Below are positions 1-10,490 of a DNA stretch of 35,417 nucleotides, in pieces. The DNA comes from Podochytrium sp. JEL0797 (taxonomy: Eukaryota; Chytridiomycota; Chytridiomycetes; Chytridiales; Chytriomycetaceae), in NCBI GenBank assembly GCA_027596195.1, contig JADGJG010000161.1:1-35417 (forward strand). The letters run 5' to 3'. The notes below the pieces were generated by a model. That model made no database searches. It worked only from the letters and a program-made list of their open reading frames with translations, and was not told where the DNA came from. Within the stretch, counting starts at the first letter, position 1. The number at the start of each line of letters is the position of its first letter. The position numbers and the translations under genes are program-made.

Positions 1-248
1 ATTTCAATCACTTTGATTCGATCCATTACACCGCTCTTGTTCTATGCATTCGGAGAGGAAGGAGGGGGGGAAGAGAAATTTCGAATCAGCTTTTCTTCAT
101 CCCTCATACATGCATGGTCGAACCGAAATTGACGCTTACGAGCAATGAGATTCGACAAGCCACGCTCCGAATCTTGTACTTTCTCATGGTTCTGGAATTG
201 GTACAACCCGACTTGGCCTGAGAATTTTGGTTGTCAATCTCCAACACA

Positions 249-1342
249 TCACCCTCCCCCAAGCTGGAAGCCAAATACCAAACTCACATAATAAATGTCA
301 ATCATGTTATCAACGTCTTTAAAATCCTTCAACGACGCCAACTCCTTCAACTCCCTCCTCGCAAACTCCACATCCGGATCTCCATACACATCCGTCGCGC
401 TCGGCCGCATACTGCTCATCCGCCTCAACGGCTTGCGTTCGGCGCGTTGAATCAAATTCCCATCGGCTGTTAACGGCGGAGGCGGGATTTCGATACTGTT
501 GATCCAGTTCATGAAGAGCGGGGATTCGAAAAACATGGGGTCGAAGCCTTCGACGCCGTATTCCATTTCGTTTGCGAGTGGGCTTCCGTTGAGGACTGAT
601 GAAGTGAGGGAGGAAGAGGTACTGGGCCCCGCGACAGGGGACGCGTTGAGGAAGCTGTGAGGCAGGTTCGTTTGGAAGGCCGGGAGAGGGTCAGGTGGGG
701 ACGCGAAGGTTGCAAACGGGGGTTCCGGGGTGCCGAGGAGGTTGAACGCGTTTGGGTTGAACGTATTGAAGAGGGGTTGTTCGAGTTGTTGGATTTGGAG
801 GCGGAGTTCGTTGATGCGGAGACGCGTGGTATCGGTTTTGACACGTTCAAACGCGCAGGAGGTGCAGTGGATGCCGCCGGGGTGGCCCGGGAGTTGTTGT
901 TGGTTGTGTTGGAGCAGGCGGGCGTGTTCGGATTCGAGGGCGGCGACTTTCTGGGCGAGGGCGACGGTGTCGAGGTGGCCGCCGGCTTCGTAGTGGGCGA
1001 TCTTGGCTTCCAAGTCCTGTTGGGCGTAAGTAACAAGGCGTTGCTAATTATGACTAAGAACAAGGCTCGTTACCTTGAGGTGGTTGTCCTTGCGTGCGCG
1101 GTACGAGCGTTGTGCCGCGCGGATCTATTATCAGTTAGTATACACGTAAAGCTGGAGAAAAATCGACTAACCTGCGCAATTCGCTTCTCGCTCATGCCCT
1201 TTTTGGCTCGAGAGTCTCGATTCGCATTCGATACGCTGACACCGTCGTCATGAGACCCATCCTGTTCATAGTCGGGAGAGTCGGTAGCTTGTCGCTTGTA
1301 TTGCGGCTTGAAGGGCTCGGTGGCGGCTCGTCTGGCGCCCAT
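249..1342 (-). CDS. bZIP transcription factor (AP-1/YAP-like), three exons
   Basis: Probable nuclear DNA-binding regulator. Exons on the minus strand are 1342-1172, 1124-1074 and 1016-249, joined in phase 0 by GT-AG introns of 47 and 57 nt, giving 329 aa with a stop at 251-249. The basic region straddles intron 1: the end of exon 1 (SEKRIAQ) joins exon 2 (IRAAQRSYRARK). A coiled-coil zipper follows (DLEAKIAHYE, then VALAQKVAALESEHARLLQ). Fungal YAP-type proteins carry the signature NRAAQRxF/YR; here the invariant Asn position reads Ile (ATC), which would weaken specific DNA contact unless splicing differs. A CTSC pair lies after the zipper, and the middle is Pro/Ser-rich. The family call is solid from the AAQRSYR core plus zipper; targets are unknown. 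Confidence 0.85.
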
Positions 1343-2639
1343 TTCAATAATTTTTTCAGAAACGGTGACTCAGAACAAACAAATTCCAAAGATTTATCAA
1401 GGATTAGAACCTTAACTATTGAACCTGGTTTAGAAGAATTCCCAATCAACCTCACAATTCTTGAACCCTTTTCGTCCAATTTCAGCGCACAGTCATCAAA
1501 AGCCTCGTTTTGACGGGTGCCACTCCTCGTTTATTCGTAAGTTGGGAGGGGTAAGCGTGCATCGTAATAAACTCATGGGCGGAATTGAGTTACACATCAT
1601 TGTGAAATCAATAGGTTCCCTTTCACACGGGGATCCAACAAGATCGACCGAAACCCCCCAGTGATAGGAACCGGAAATAAAGGTTCAGCCCATTTTTCGT
1701 TCTCATTTATTTGTTGCACGTTTGTTGCACGAAACAAAAAACACATAACGACCTTTGATTTCGATCGTGTGGCCCCTGCTGATTCCCACCAAGCAGAGAA
1801 CTATCAAGTTTGGAGTGGTTTGATTACGACAGCAGCCCTGAAGCCTGTTGCTGAAACCGAGCCCTGAAATGCGGTATTCCGATTAATTAATTAACAACTT
1901 AACAAATTAGTTTATTTACAGCAAAAGTAATTAATTCACGCAACATATGGAATAACCTGCTCACTCGTAACTGGATCCCGACACGAGATCGCTGGACGAG
2001 TCCAGCGGCAAGGCGGATACTGGGATGGAGTAGTAGCAAGAGCGAGGAATGCGAGTTTGGTAACGATCATCTTGAAGGTGATGGCGTGTCGGGGAATCAA
2101 AAAAAATCGCGACCTTTCTATTCTTTATTTCAAACAGTCACATATATCTGCAGCCACCAAAAGGCAGGCGGGGGGGGGTGCCCCTTCCAAAACCTTGAAT
2201 ATGATCACCGCATCGTGAGAGGACAAGACCAACGCCTTCTATCTATCTAAGCCAAACTTAGTCGAAATCAAACCGTATTCGGAAACCGTGTAGGATAGAC
2301 GTGAACCACGAATGCGCTAAAAGATACCCGAATTCGCAGAAGAGTCCCGCGTTCATTCAGAAATCAGGTTGGTGGGGATTGCTACTGACAAACGTGAAGC
2401 GACAAGCGCATGACTCCTTGCATCAAAACGCAAAACAGAGCGACGATTTTTCTGCGGAATGTTCAGGTCCACTCGCGTCTCGGGTTGAAACCACATTCTG
2501 TTGGATGAATGCTGCTTGGTAGGTTGCGGCTGTTCGGCTATATCTCAATATATGAATTCAAAAACATAAGGGAACTGGGGGACAGGTAACGAAATCACAG
2601 AAAATCGGCCAGTATTCAGAGAGAAAAGGTAGTCTCCAT

Positions 2640-2806
2640 CCGAATCAGGTTTTGTACGAACAGCAGTTGCAGCAACAGCAGCAGTTGACGCAGCATCAGC
2701 AACAGATGGCGCAGCAGCAACAAAAATCCCGGCTATTATGACAAGGCTGGGCAGTATCACTTTTACGCTCAACAGCACCACCAGCCACCACTGCAGTGAT
2801 GATTTA
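2640..2806 (+). pseudogene. Remnant of a Gln-rich protein C-terminus
   Basis: A CAG/CAA-rich stretch reads LYEQQLQQQQQLTQHQQQ then MAQQQQKS before a stop. One base out of register the reading continues as GYYDKAGQYHFYAQQHHQPP and ends LQ-stop. The Tyr/His/Gln-rich continuation and the in-frame TGA look like the last exon of a low-complexity protein with one frameshift. No upstream exon or start was found. A chance reading of a CAG repeat remains possible. Confidence 0.35.
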
Positions 2807-2920
2807 AATGCTGTTTCCAAGTATATTTTTTTCGCTCGTTTAACAAGCAAAATAAAACTTAATTTTTTATTTTTCAGAGCAAAGGAAGCGATCTTGAAGA
2901 ATGAAATTGGTATAAAAATC

Positions 2921-2945
2921 ACTCACCCTCTCGGAAAGGGTGAGT
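2921..2945. repeat. 9-bp perfect inverted repeat with 7-nt loop
   Basis: ACTCACCCT (2921-2929) is the exact reverse complement of AGGGTGAGT (2937-2945), separated by CTCGGAA. No gene is adjacent, so no role can be assigned. Confidence 0.6.
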
Positions 2946-4630
2946 CTCTGAAACCTTTAAATATGGGGGACGGGACGTGACGGATCCAGAAGAATTTTTT
3001 GCCTCCATTCTGACACCATTCTGATTCTGATTGGCTGCCACCGGCGTGAAGGCCCAGCCTCGTGCTACCACCGGAGAGAAAAACTGACAATGGTATCAGG
3101 TAGATTGCCTAGGTCTATGATCATTCTGTTCAAGAGAGAGCTGGGCATCGACTCTTTGGCGAACGCTGGGTCGTGGCAGCTGTTGGGTTCGTTGGCTTTC
3201 TTCCAATAATTCATCAAGGGGGTGTTTTTGGGTCAACCCGACTTTTGGCCGTATGAATGCTTTAGGCATATACCAAGGAAGGTTTGAGGGGTTGAGGATG
3301 TTTGCACTTTAGAGTCTCGAATGAGCGACTGAGACAGAAATCTCCTATATTTTTTAATTTAAGTCTCATTAAACCAACTTCAAAATATCGAATGCCTTCA
3401 ACTCTTCTGAATAGTCAATAATAACCCTCTCAATGCATTGGAGATGATGAATCTCGCGAATTCAAGGTGCTTCGGCCTGTTTTGGCGTTTTCAAATATTA
3501 ATAACAGCCCCGATTCGGACACAATTCTGACTCCCAGATGAACTGTTCCCCACCCCCCAGAAGCAAATCTTATGGATTTGGACTTTAAAAACCCACTCTG
3601 TACTTCTTTGAGTCGTTCAGAGAAGCCGAAGGCCTGGTCATCGCCCCGCTTGTCGTTCGCCCTTTCCTGGCCTTGCATGAAACTGATTTGTGACCACCGG
3701 AATCCGCACGCGTATCAGAAGAAGTGCCTCTTTGATCGCATCAGTTTTCGCCCAGGAGGGTCCGACTGTGGGGGTGGAGGTTTGCACAATGGCGACGGAG
3801 CCTCAACGGAGCCTCGGGTCAAGTTCCTGGACGCAGCACCCAGCATCCCATTCCTTCTGTTTGCAGAAAAACGAAAATCCCGATAATGATTTGCGTTTAT
3901 AAAATCCAAATTCATCGTATATTTTTTAAAAAAACCAATTCGGACATCAACTTAAGCTCCCACAATTCAACTTTCAAAAACCCAGCCCTGACTTCAATAC
4001 CTCCCATCAGCCCTTTGGTCTCCAGCTTAACAGATCATTCACGACAGAGAATCGCAAGCCTCTCTTGCATTTTCGAGTGCTGCTGCCCAATACGCTCGAT
4101 GAGGCTTCGGCAGGTTTTTGTTTTGCTGTCGCGAAATGACAATTGGAAATATCCCGATCGATTAGTCATTGGATTATTTTTCCGTTACGCAGAGGCAATT
4201 TTCAATTATTTTTTTCCATTACCCAGAGGGCAGTTAGGGGAGCACAAGGTGTTCACTCTTGTTTCGTACGAACTAAATAAATCTTCGCAATCTCACGCCT
4301 CTTTTACACGATCCACCTCCCCGGAGTCTTTATCGTTTCCGAAACTCCCATGAATAAATCGAATTTTGGTCTCATACAACACCGTCTTCAGCCCTGTGGA
4401 GTGATAAATCGATCATCGCGTCCCCATCCCATTCACCGTAGAAATAGCTCGCACAATAGAGACGCACCACACCATTCAATATTCACAGCACTCTTTTTTG
4501 CACAATTTGCACAACAAAATCAATGTGCCACGATTCACTTGACATTTCGAGAGGGTGTGATCCAAGTGGATCTCTCTTTGGCTTGGCACCCAACAAAGAA
4601 AACTATCTCCCAAAAGCACACAACGCATCA

Positions 4631-5654
4631 ATGAAACTAACATATCTCCTGTGTCTCCTCGCCATCGCCCTCCCCTCCCTTGCCACATCCACCCCCGCAG
4701 AGGAAGCAGTAACCGCAGACGTCCCCATCCAACAACAACCCATCGACTGCTCCCACATGTTCATCCCCACGGGCGAGTGGAAACCCATCCACCCGGACGA
4801 ATGTGTCCCTGCGGGTTTGCATCTGCGGATGAACTTTGAGACAGGGGTGCGGGAGGGGAAGTTGCGGGACGGGGAGGAAGGGGATGCGGGGACGGAGGTT
4901 GTGTTGGTGCGGCAGGACGAGGAGGGGCTTGGTGTACCGCCCGCGGCGGCAGCGGGTGTTGGGCATGAGGAAGAAGAAGAGGAAGGGGTTATGTATTTGC
5001 AGGAAGGATTGTCGGATGAAGGTGAGTGGGCCAGCCTGAACGACCGACTATCATACTTATCCCTCCACGCCAAATCCAGACCTCCTACTCCACCTCTCCC
5101 ACCTCGAAGACCAAGTCTCCCGCATCGACGACGGCATCGCACTCATGGAATCCACACACGTGAAAGCGCGGCTCCTTGCCCTCCTCTCTTCCTCCCCAAA
5201 CCCCCTTGTGCGAGCTCACGCGGCGAGGGTATATGCGGATGCTGTGAGCAACAACTTGCTGGCACAGCAAGCCGCATTATCCACAATAGATGTGATTCTT
5301 GGCGCGTTGGATGGCGAAACGAACCCGCAAGCGAGGAAGAGTGTCGTGCATGCTGTTGCGAGCTTGGTGCGGGGTAATAAAGTGTCATCCCGCGTGTTTT
5401 GGACACACGGCGGGTTCAACACGTTGCGCAACGTATTCGGGCAAGGGGACCGGCGGATTCAGAACAAGGTTAAGGAGCTTGTGGTGGATTTGTTTGATGT
5501 GGACATGTTGGTGGAAGGGAGTGGGAGGGATGAGGAAGGGTTGCAGTTGATGGTGGGAGCTGGGTTTTGTGGTGAGGTGGTGGTTGTGGAGGAGGATTTG
5601 TGTGAAGAGGCGAGGCGGGTGGTGAGTGAGAATGCTGGGCAGTCTGAATTATAG
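4631..5654 (+). CDS. SIL1: Sil1-type nucleotide exchange factor for ER Hsp70 (BiP/Kar2)
   Basis: Predicted ER-lumen cochaperone that releases ADP from BiP. Exons 4631-5021 and 5080-5654 join in phase 1 across a 58-nt intron, giving 321 aa. The start at 4631 gives a clear signal peptide (MKLTYLLCLLAIALPSLA). The hallmark of fungal Sil1 follows: CVPAGLHLRMNFETG, about 60 residues in. An acidic linker spans the intron, then helical HEAT/Armadillo-like segments (for example RIDDGIALMES and KARLLALLSS, later GALDGETNPQARKSVVHA). The C-terminus ends QSEL, weakly resembling KDEL-type retrieval signals. The gene ends 66 bp from the convergent BCS1 stop. The family call rests on the VPAGLH motif, signal peptide and helical repeats, and is confident. 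Confidence 0.9.
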
Positions 5655-5720
5655 GACTTTTGAATCGTTGGGTTAATGAATATAGTAAGGGCATCGTATA
5701 AGGGCTTATTATTTTATAAA

Positions 5721-7226
5721 TCAATCCACAATCGAATCCAAAAACACCTGCTTCGCATGCTCCACAGCCTCATCCGCACTCAAACGATGCATGACAAAAT
5801 GCCCCTGCAATGCCGCAGGGCTCCACCGCCTCCCATCCCCACCCTTCACGAGCTTCTCCACAAACTGATCCGCGAGTCCTTCCTTTCCAGGGTAAAACCG
5901 CAAAAACATAGCCCGTGTTTGCGTGGGAGTCGCGTTGTCGATTAGGATGCGCATGTCGGCGCGGCCTGGTCGGATGAGGGCTGGGTCGAGGCGGGAGAGG
6001 TGGTTTGTCGTCATGAATACGATGCGTTCTTCGGAGGCGGCTACGCCGTCGAGGGCGTTGAGGAGGCCGGAGAATGTGACCATGGATTGGAATCTGGAAA
6101 AACCAAGGTTGTTGGTTACCCCCCACTCTCACGCATACAAAGACCCACCCTTCCTCCTTTGACTCCCGCTTCACAAACGCGGCATCAATATCCTCCAGCA
6201 ACACCAAACTCCGCGGCGGCGCGTTCGTCAACAAATGCGCAAGTCGATCGTCCGTCATGCCGCGTTCACTGAGATTGAGGACGCAAATGTTGTAGTCGAA
6301 ATGACCCGCGAGTGCCTGAATAAACGATGTTTTGCCGGATCCGGGGGGTCCGTGCAGGAGATACCCGCGTCGATACGGGATTCCTGTGCTCGTATTACAG
6401 CAGAAACGCGTTCAATTCCAGAATCACAGGGGACTTCCCACACTCCCCCACGAACACAAAACCGCATCCATCAACCCAAAAGAATCTCACCTCGCTCATG
6501 ATACCAACTACCATTCCCCAAAAACGACTCCACATCCTTCACAATCCGCTCCGCAACCCCTTCATCGAGTACCACACTTTCAATCTCCCTGCGCCGTCTC
6601 GGCGCCCCAAACGGCCTCCACTCAGGCCCATACGACGTATAAATCACCGTCTTGCCTTCCTCCTCCGCCAACGCGGCCGCTTTCGCCTCTTCCAGAATCC
6701 TCAACAAGAGCCCCTTGTCGCGCACGAGTGCTGTAATCGTAACGGTTTCCCACGGTGTGCCAGTTTGGAGGTTCAACATACCGCGTTCCCTCGCTCGTTG
6801 GATATGTAACCACGCGTTGTCGACTTTCATAAAGTGACTCCCTGGGGCAGGAACCAGCGTAAAACTCGCCAATGAGCTTCCCGTGTCACGCCGTGTAAAC
6901 GCTGTTTCGACGGACAGTTGGTTGTTGGTGAGGAGTTGGGCGAGGAAGCCTTTCGGGTTCGATTTGGCGGGGGTGTTCAGGGCGGCCCATTTGAGGAACC
7001 AGGAGTAGGCAGGGTCTTTGGAAGGGATTTCGATTTCGATGAGGAAGCGGCGGTGGGCGAATTGGAGGAGGTGGGTGCTGGAGGAGCGGAGGACGGTGAG
7101 GCCCGCGGTGATGCCAATGAGACCGGCTCTGTCGGGAAGTGGTGTGAGGAAGGTTCGATCGGTTGATCAGGTGTGTTGTTCTCACCCCGCTGAGAAGTAC
7201 GGGTTGGTAGCAAGGAACGCCTCCAT
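5721..7226 (-). CDS. BCS1: BCS1-type AAA+ ATPase, mitochondrial complex III assembly factor
   Basis: Inner-membrane AAA+ translocase that inserts the Rieske iron-sulfur protein into complex III. Exons on the minus strand are 7226-7186, 7128-6491, 6383-6149 and 6093-5721. The introns of 57, 107 and 55 nt all keep phase and give 428 aa, close to the usual 420-450. The N-terminus ([17 protein letters not shown]) supplies the single membrane segment. The BCS1-specific domain includes [23 protein letters not shown] and [11 protein letters not shown]. Walker A is GPPGSGKT (residues 238-245), Walker B LVLLEDID (286-293), and sensor/second-region motifs are [20 protein letters not shown]. The start is fixed by the match of exon 1 to the conserved BCS1 NPYF..G motif. 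All key ATPase residues are present. It is convergent with SIL1. Confidence 0.95.
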
Positions 7227-7227
7227 T

Positions 7228-8288
7228 TCGCTTCCGAGGCTTGATTTGTTTTGACGGAAATTCGAAAAAAAGTGAAACTCCGCGATCATCAATCGCAGTA
7301 GGATGGGCGACAATATCCATTGCTTCACAGGGATCTAGATCGAAGTTGATGAGTCCCAACTTCGATTTATTCACGTCACACATAGAAATTCTCAATAGCC
7401 TCCAATGCTCTTCCTTCAACATGAAACGCGTCACATTCACCCCTTTCACATCCAAAGATTCTTCCCTTGCACCACCAATTGGCGAAATAATCCATTTGGC
7501 GACTTCAGTTTCCGTGTTTGGAGCAGCAGGCCCTTGAACCTCAAAAAGGGCACCGTTCATTTTGGCATACTTGGGATTCGCAGCCATCAACGCGCACCAG
7601 ATCGAATCGGACGAGCTTTTCAGGCGCACGACAGATGAGCTTGTGGCCCCGTTTCCAAGCAGAGCGTTGGCACTCGGGAAGACAATAATATTGCTCGAGA
7701 CATTGCTGGCACTTCTTGAGTCTCGCTTCCTTCCCGGATAGATCACCACACCCATTACACTCCTGTCCGGGGATACGTTGATCCTTTCCTGAAGGATGGG
7801 GCACTCGGCTGCTCTTCGTTTCGGTGGAAAAAAGGGGCTCATCGCGCACTTTGTCGCTGCTGGTTCTTTCACGTTGAGTTCATTCTTCAGTCTGGACATC
7901 TCCTCTTCCGAGAAATAGGTGGCGAGTCGCATTTCTTGCAGGTAAAGCTTGGCCAAAACCCGCGGAGAATGGGCGTCGTGCAGGAAGAAAGCTTGCGCTC
8001 GACGTTGACCATAATTTGCTCCTCGAGTTCTTGCGGAGTCAAGGAGTCGCAGAGCAAAATGGCCTTGCGGAATTGGGCTGCGGAGGCTTTAAAATTTTCG
8101 AAGCGGTTGAAGAGGTCAACCAGCGTTGTGATCAGGAGACAGTGCCAAAAGGCTGGGCTCACCGGGTTCTCAACCGATAGCATCGTATAGGTCTTCCTCA
8201 CGGCATCGAGACCCTCACGGAATTTGCTATCACAAAAAAGTTTACAGTAAACCGGGAGTTTGGGGATTGGGGGTTTGAAAAAAAACAT
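7228..8288 (-). pseudogene. MYND zinc-finger protein, frame-broken copy 1
   Basis: Three reading frames each carry part of one protein. 8288 to about 7960 gives a helical head (FREGLDAVRKTYTMLS, then KAILLCDSLTPQELEEQ). About 8035-7860 gives another helical stretch (VLAKLYLQEMRLATYFSEEE). About 7860-7570 gives a complete MYND finger with all eight ligands (CNGCG, KKCQQC, YYCLPEC, GHKLIC) followed by VRFDLVRVDG. From about 7575 the frame slips by one base into MNGALFEVQG and a beta-rich tail that has no stop before BCS1. The paralogue at 20.8-21.7 kb has 39 nt where this copy has 40 across the last slip, so that one is a real indel or a base-calling error. A 100-nt intron (7959-7860, weak donor GTTTTG) could instead join the head to the finger. 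The 5' end lies 8 bp from the CWC15 start, so it may be truncated. Function unknown; MYND fingers bind proteins. Confidence 0.6.
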
Positions 8289-8296
8289 TTGGAATC

Positions 8297-9132
8297 ATGA
8301 CGACCGCAGCCCGACCCACCTGGCTCCCCGCTGTTGGCGGAGGATCCCTGCGCGACACTGGCGGAGCACCAACCATGCAGGTGTCGTCCAAGGCACTGAC
8401 GGCCCACACGAGAGTGAAGCTGAGGTAGAAAGTGTTGACTTGTTTCTATCATTAACATCTCTCTCTCTCCTCAGACAAAACGGACAAAACGCACCAGGCG
8501 AAATCCTCAGCCGTGCTGAGTTGAAGCGGAAGCTGTTTGAGGCAGAGTCGTCGGCGGCAGTGGCGGCAAGAGGGGGCGTGGTGGTCGATGGTGCGTAGTT
8601 TGCTTCCCTCTCTCTCTCTCTGATCACAGCGAATCAGAACTCGAACTCGACGAAAAGCGGCTTCTCTTTGCAAATCTCGACAAGGACGACGACGTCGAAG
8701 ACGAAGACGATGACGAAAACTCGGATGATTCGGACGATGATTCCGACGACGACGAGGCCGAATTAATGCGTGAACTCGAAAAGATCAAACGGGAAAGAGC
8801 GGACGAAAAGGCGAGAGTCGAAAGCGAAAAGCGCGAGGAGGAGGAAAAGGCGCGCGAGGATGCAATGTTGGCGGGGAATCCGTTGCTCAACAACGCGGCG
8901 GCCTCTAGTTCGACAGCTGTCACAGTGGCTGGTGGATTCGCCGTCAAGAGGCGGTGGGACGATGACGTGATTTTCAAGAACCAGGCGAGGGGCGTCGATG
9001 AGAGACCAAAGAAGCGTTTCATCAATGACTTGCTGAGATCCGATTTCCATCGCAAGTTCATGTCAAAATGTGAGTGGTTCGAGTTTTGTCCTTGTTTTTT
9101 GCTGACTCTCGAATCATACAGATGTGCGTTGA
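8297..9132 (+). CDS. CWC15: CWC15/Cwf15 spliceosome-associated protein
   Basis: Component of the Prp19/NineTeen-associated spliceosome core in the nucleus. Exons 8297-8424, 8475-8590, 8638-9069 and 9122-9132 give 228 aa with phases 2, 1 and 1. The N-terminus begins [16 protein letters not shown], the hallmark of the family. [14 protein letters not shown] follows, then a long Asp/Glu/Ser tract, a charged helix ([17 protein letters not shown]), AGNPLLNN, and the conserved C-terminal block [16 protein letters not shown] / [15 protein letters not shown]. The last exon adds only the end of Tyr, then Val-Arg-stop; this tiny 11-nt exon is needed to finish the conserved KFMxKY ending. The acceptor at 8637 is chosen because the nearer AG (8629) would break frame. 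Introns 1 and 2 carry CT-repeat polypyrimidine tracts. Confidence 0.93.
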
Positions 9133-9194
9133 TTCGAGTCGCGTTCATGCCGTATTCTTGCACAGACATGCGTCCATTCAGATTATTTCTATCG

Positions 9195-9464
9195 TTATTT
9201 GGCCTTTGCAATAAACCTCGAATGCATTCGACGCGATTCGCTGTGTGACATTTTTTGTTGCGCGGGAAGGCCAGTAGCCGCCGTAGAGGGGAGGACGGCA
9301 GTGGGAATGGAAGCGGGAGATGTTTGGGAGCGAAGGTTGTACGAGCGCGTTTGGTCGTCAAGCCCAGATGAGGACTCGAGGATGGGGTCTTGGGAGCTGA
9401 CGCCGGAGGCGGAACCAGCTGATGGCTTCTTGAAAGCGGGCTTATTACGCGTGTTGGAAGACAT
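9195..9464 (-). CDS. Small hypothetical protein, Ser/Thr-rich
   Basis: An 89-aa open frame starting [20 protein letters not shown] and ending RFIAKAK-stop. It is rich in Ser, Gln, Pro and basic residues, contains YNLRSQ, and has no signal peptide, membrane segment or recognised domain. It is convergent with CWC15, 62 bp from that stop. An AT-rich region lies upstream. Disordered composition and short length make chance coding possible. Confidence 0.35.
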   Translation of the reverse strand: MSSNTRNKPAFKKPSAGSASGVSSQDPILESSSGLDDQTRSYNLRSQTSPASIPTAVLPSTAATGLPAQQKMSHSESRRMHSRFIAKAK

Positions 9465-9689
9465 CGGAGATAACACAAGGTCTCAAGTATTAAGACAAGT
9501 GTTTATTTTCCGAAAGATGAAAAGGAGATTGACTCAAAAATCAAACATACAAAAACTTGTGCGTGTCAAATACGCACAATTTTTATCCCGTATTTTTTTT
9601 TAAAATCATATTTAATCGTAGCCCCTTGAAATTGAAACCGAGAAGTAGCTGCTCTCTCTATCCGCCAATAAAAATTTAAAGAAAAAAAG

Positions 9690-10040
9690 GTCGACTGGGA
9701 CCAAGGTGGGGAACACGAAATCTCGCTTCACTTCGTCTCTTGCCCCTCGAAAACTGCAACTTTACGGGCCAGATTCCACTCGATCTCGGGCCGACTTGCC
9801 AACTTGATACAACTCGAATTGGCTGGGAACGCGTTACTGTTTGGCGAGATTCCCGCAGAGCTGGCTGCGTTGGAGGAGTTGCGGCTATTGGATGTGCGTG
9901 GGTGTCCAGGACTGACTTGTTCGGTGGAGTTTGGAGAAGGTGTCCTGAGAGAGGGGGGTGATGCTGCCGGAGGTATTGGAAGATGGGGGTCATGCAGAAA
10001 CTGGCCGTGACTCTAATGACGAAAATATATCAATAAAATC
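9690..10040 (+). pseudogene. F-box/LRR family copy P1, C-terminal fragment
   Basis: Only the last repeats survive: NLASLRLLPLENCNFTGQIP then LDLG. The frame slips one base at about 9790 into GRLANLIQLELAGN, followed by GEIPAELAALEELRLLDVRG and CSVEFGEGVLREG, all matching the other copies in this window. A second slip near 9955 converts the usual acidic tail ([18 protein letters not shown]) to another frame and loses the stop. The downstream TATATCAATAAA matches the 3' ends of the other copies. No head or start is present. Confidence 0.8.
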
Positions 10041-10490
10041 GAGTTTTGCTTCAACACCATGATTGGAGAGAAGGAAGTGTGCGGGTCGCGAGGCAGATTA
10101 TTTCCCAATTCGGATTCCACCGAGTTGCAGCAAAGAAATTCACCAAAAAAGCGACGATATATTTCTTATGCAAGCACCACTCCTAAGATCGAACTTCTTG
10201 ATATCACAGGCCCTGCTGAACGCGGAACACACTTTGCAGCTGATGTTTTTTTTTTTTTTTGTTGCCAATTTTTCGAAAGCACCTCTCCGTACGTTTTTGA
10301 TCGAGTTCTCCTCACACGCCGCGAATCAACTTTGCGACTTTCGAATGGACTGGAATCCTTGCAACTATCAGCTTTGCTGAAGCATTCCGCAAGCCACGAT
10401 CAGCTTGGATCAAACGAACCCTCACCATCCCTGACGCACCTTGCCACACCCACCACTAACCCCAAATCTCCAGATCTGCATCAACTACAC
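10041..10490. other. NOG1 5' region
   Basis: About 450 bp between the LRR remnant and the NOG1 start. It contains a T-run of about 17 near 10245-10260. Open frames extend through it but are not continuous with NOG1 sequence and show no domain. It presumably holds the NOG1 promoter and leader; no specific element is assigned. Confidence 0.4.

Larger units (their letters stand above)
1343..4630. other. Long gene-poor interval
   Basis: About 3.3 kb between the bZIP start and SIL1. Open frames here are short, in conflicting frames and without recognisable domains. It holds one Gln-rich coding remnant (about 2640-2806), a short perfect inverted repeat (2921-2945), AT-rich tracts and a G-run near 2170. 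The 5' regulatory regions of both flanking genes must lie in it, but no specific element can be assigned from sequence alone. Confidence 0.5.

Noticed and set aside
3430..3915. Open frames on both strands near 3.4-3.9 kb
   Set aside because: Short, in conflicting frames, no domain, no consistent splice sites.
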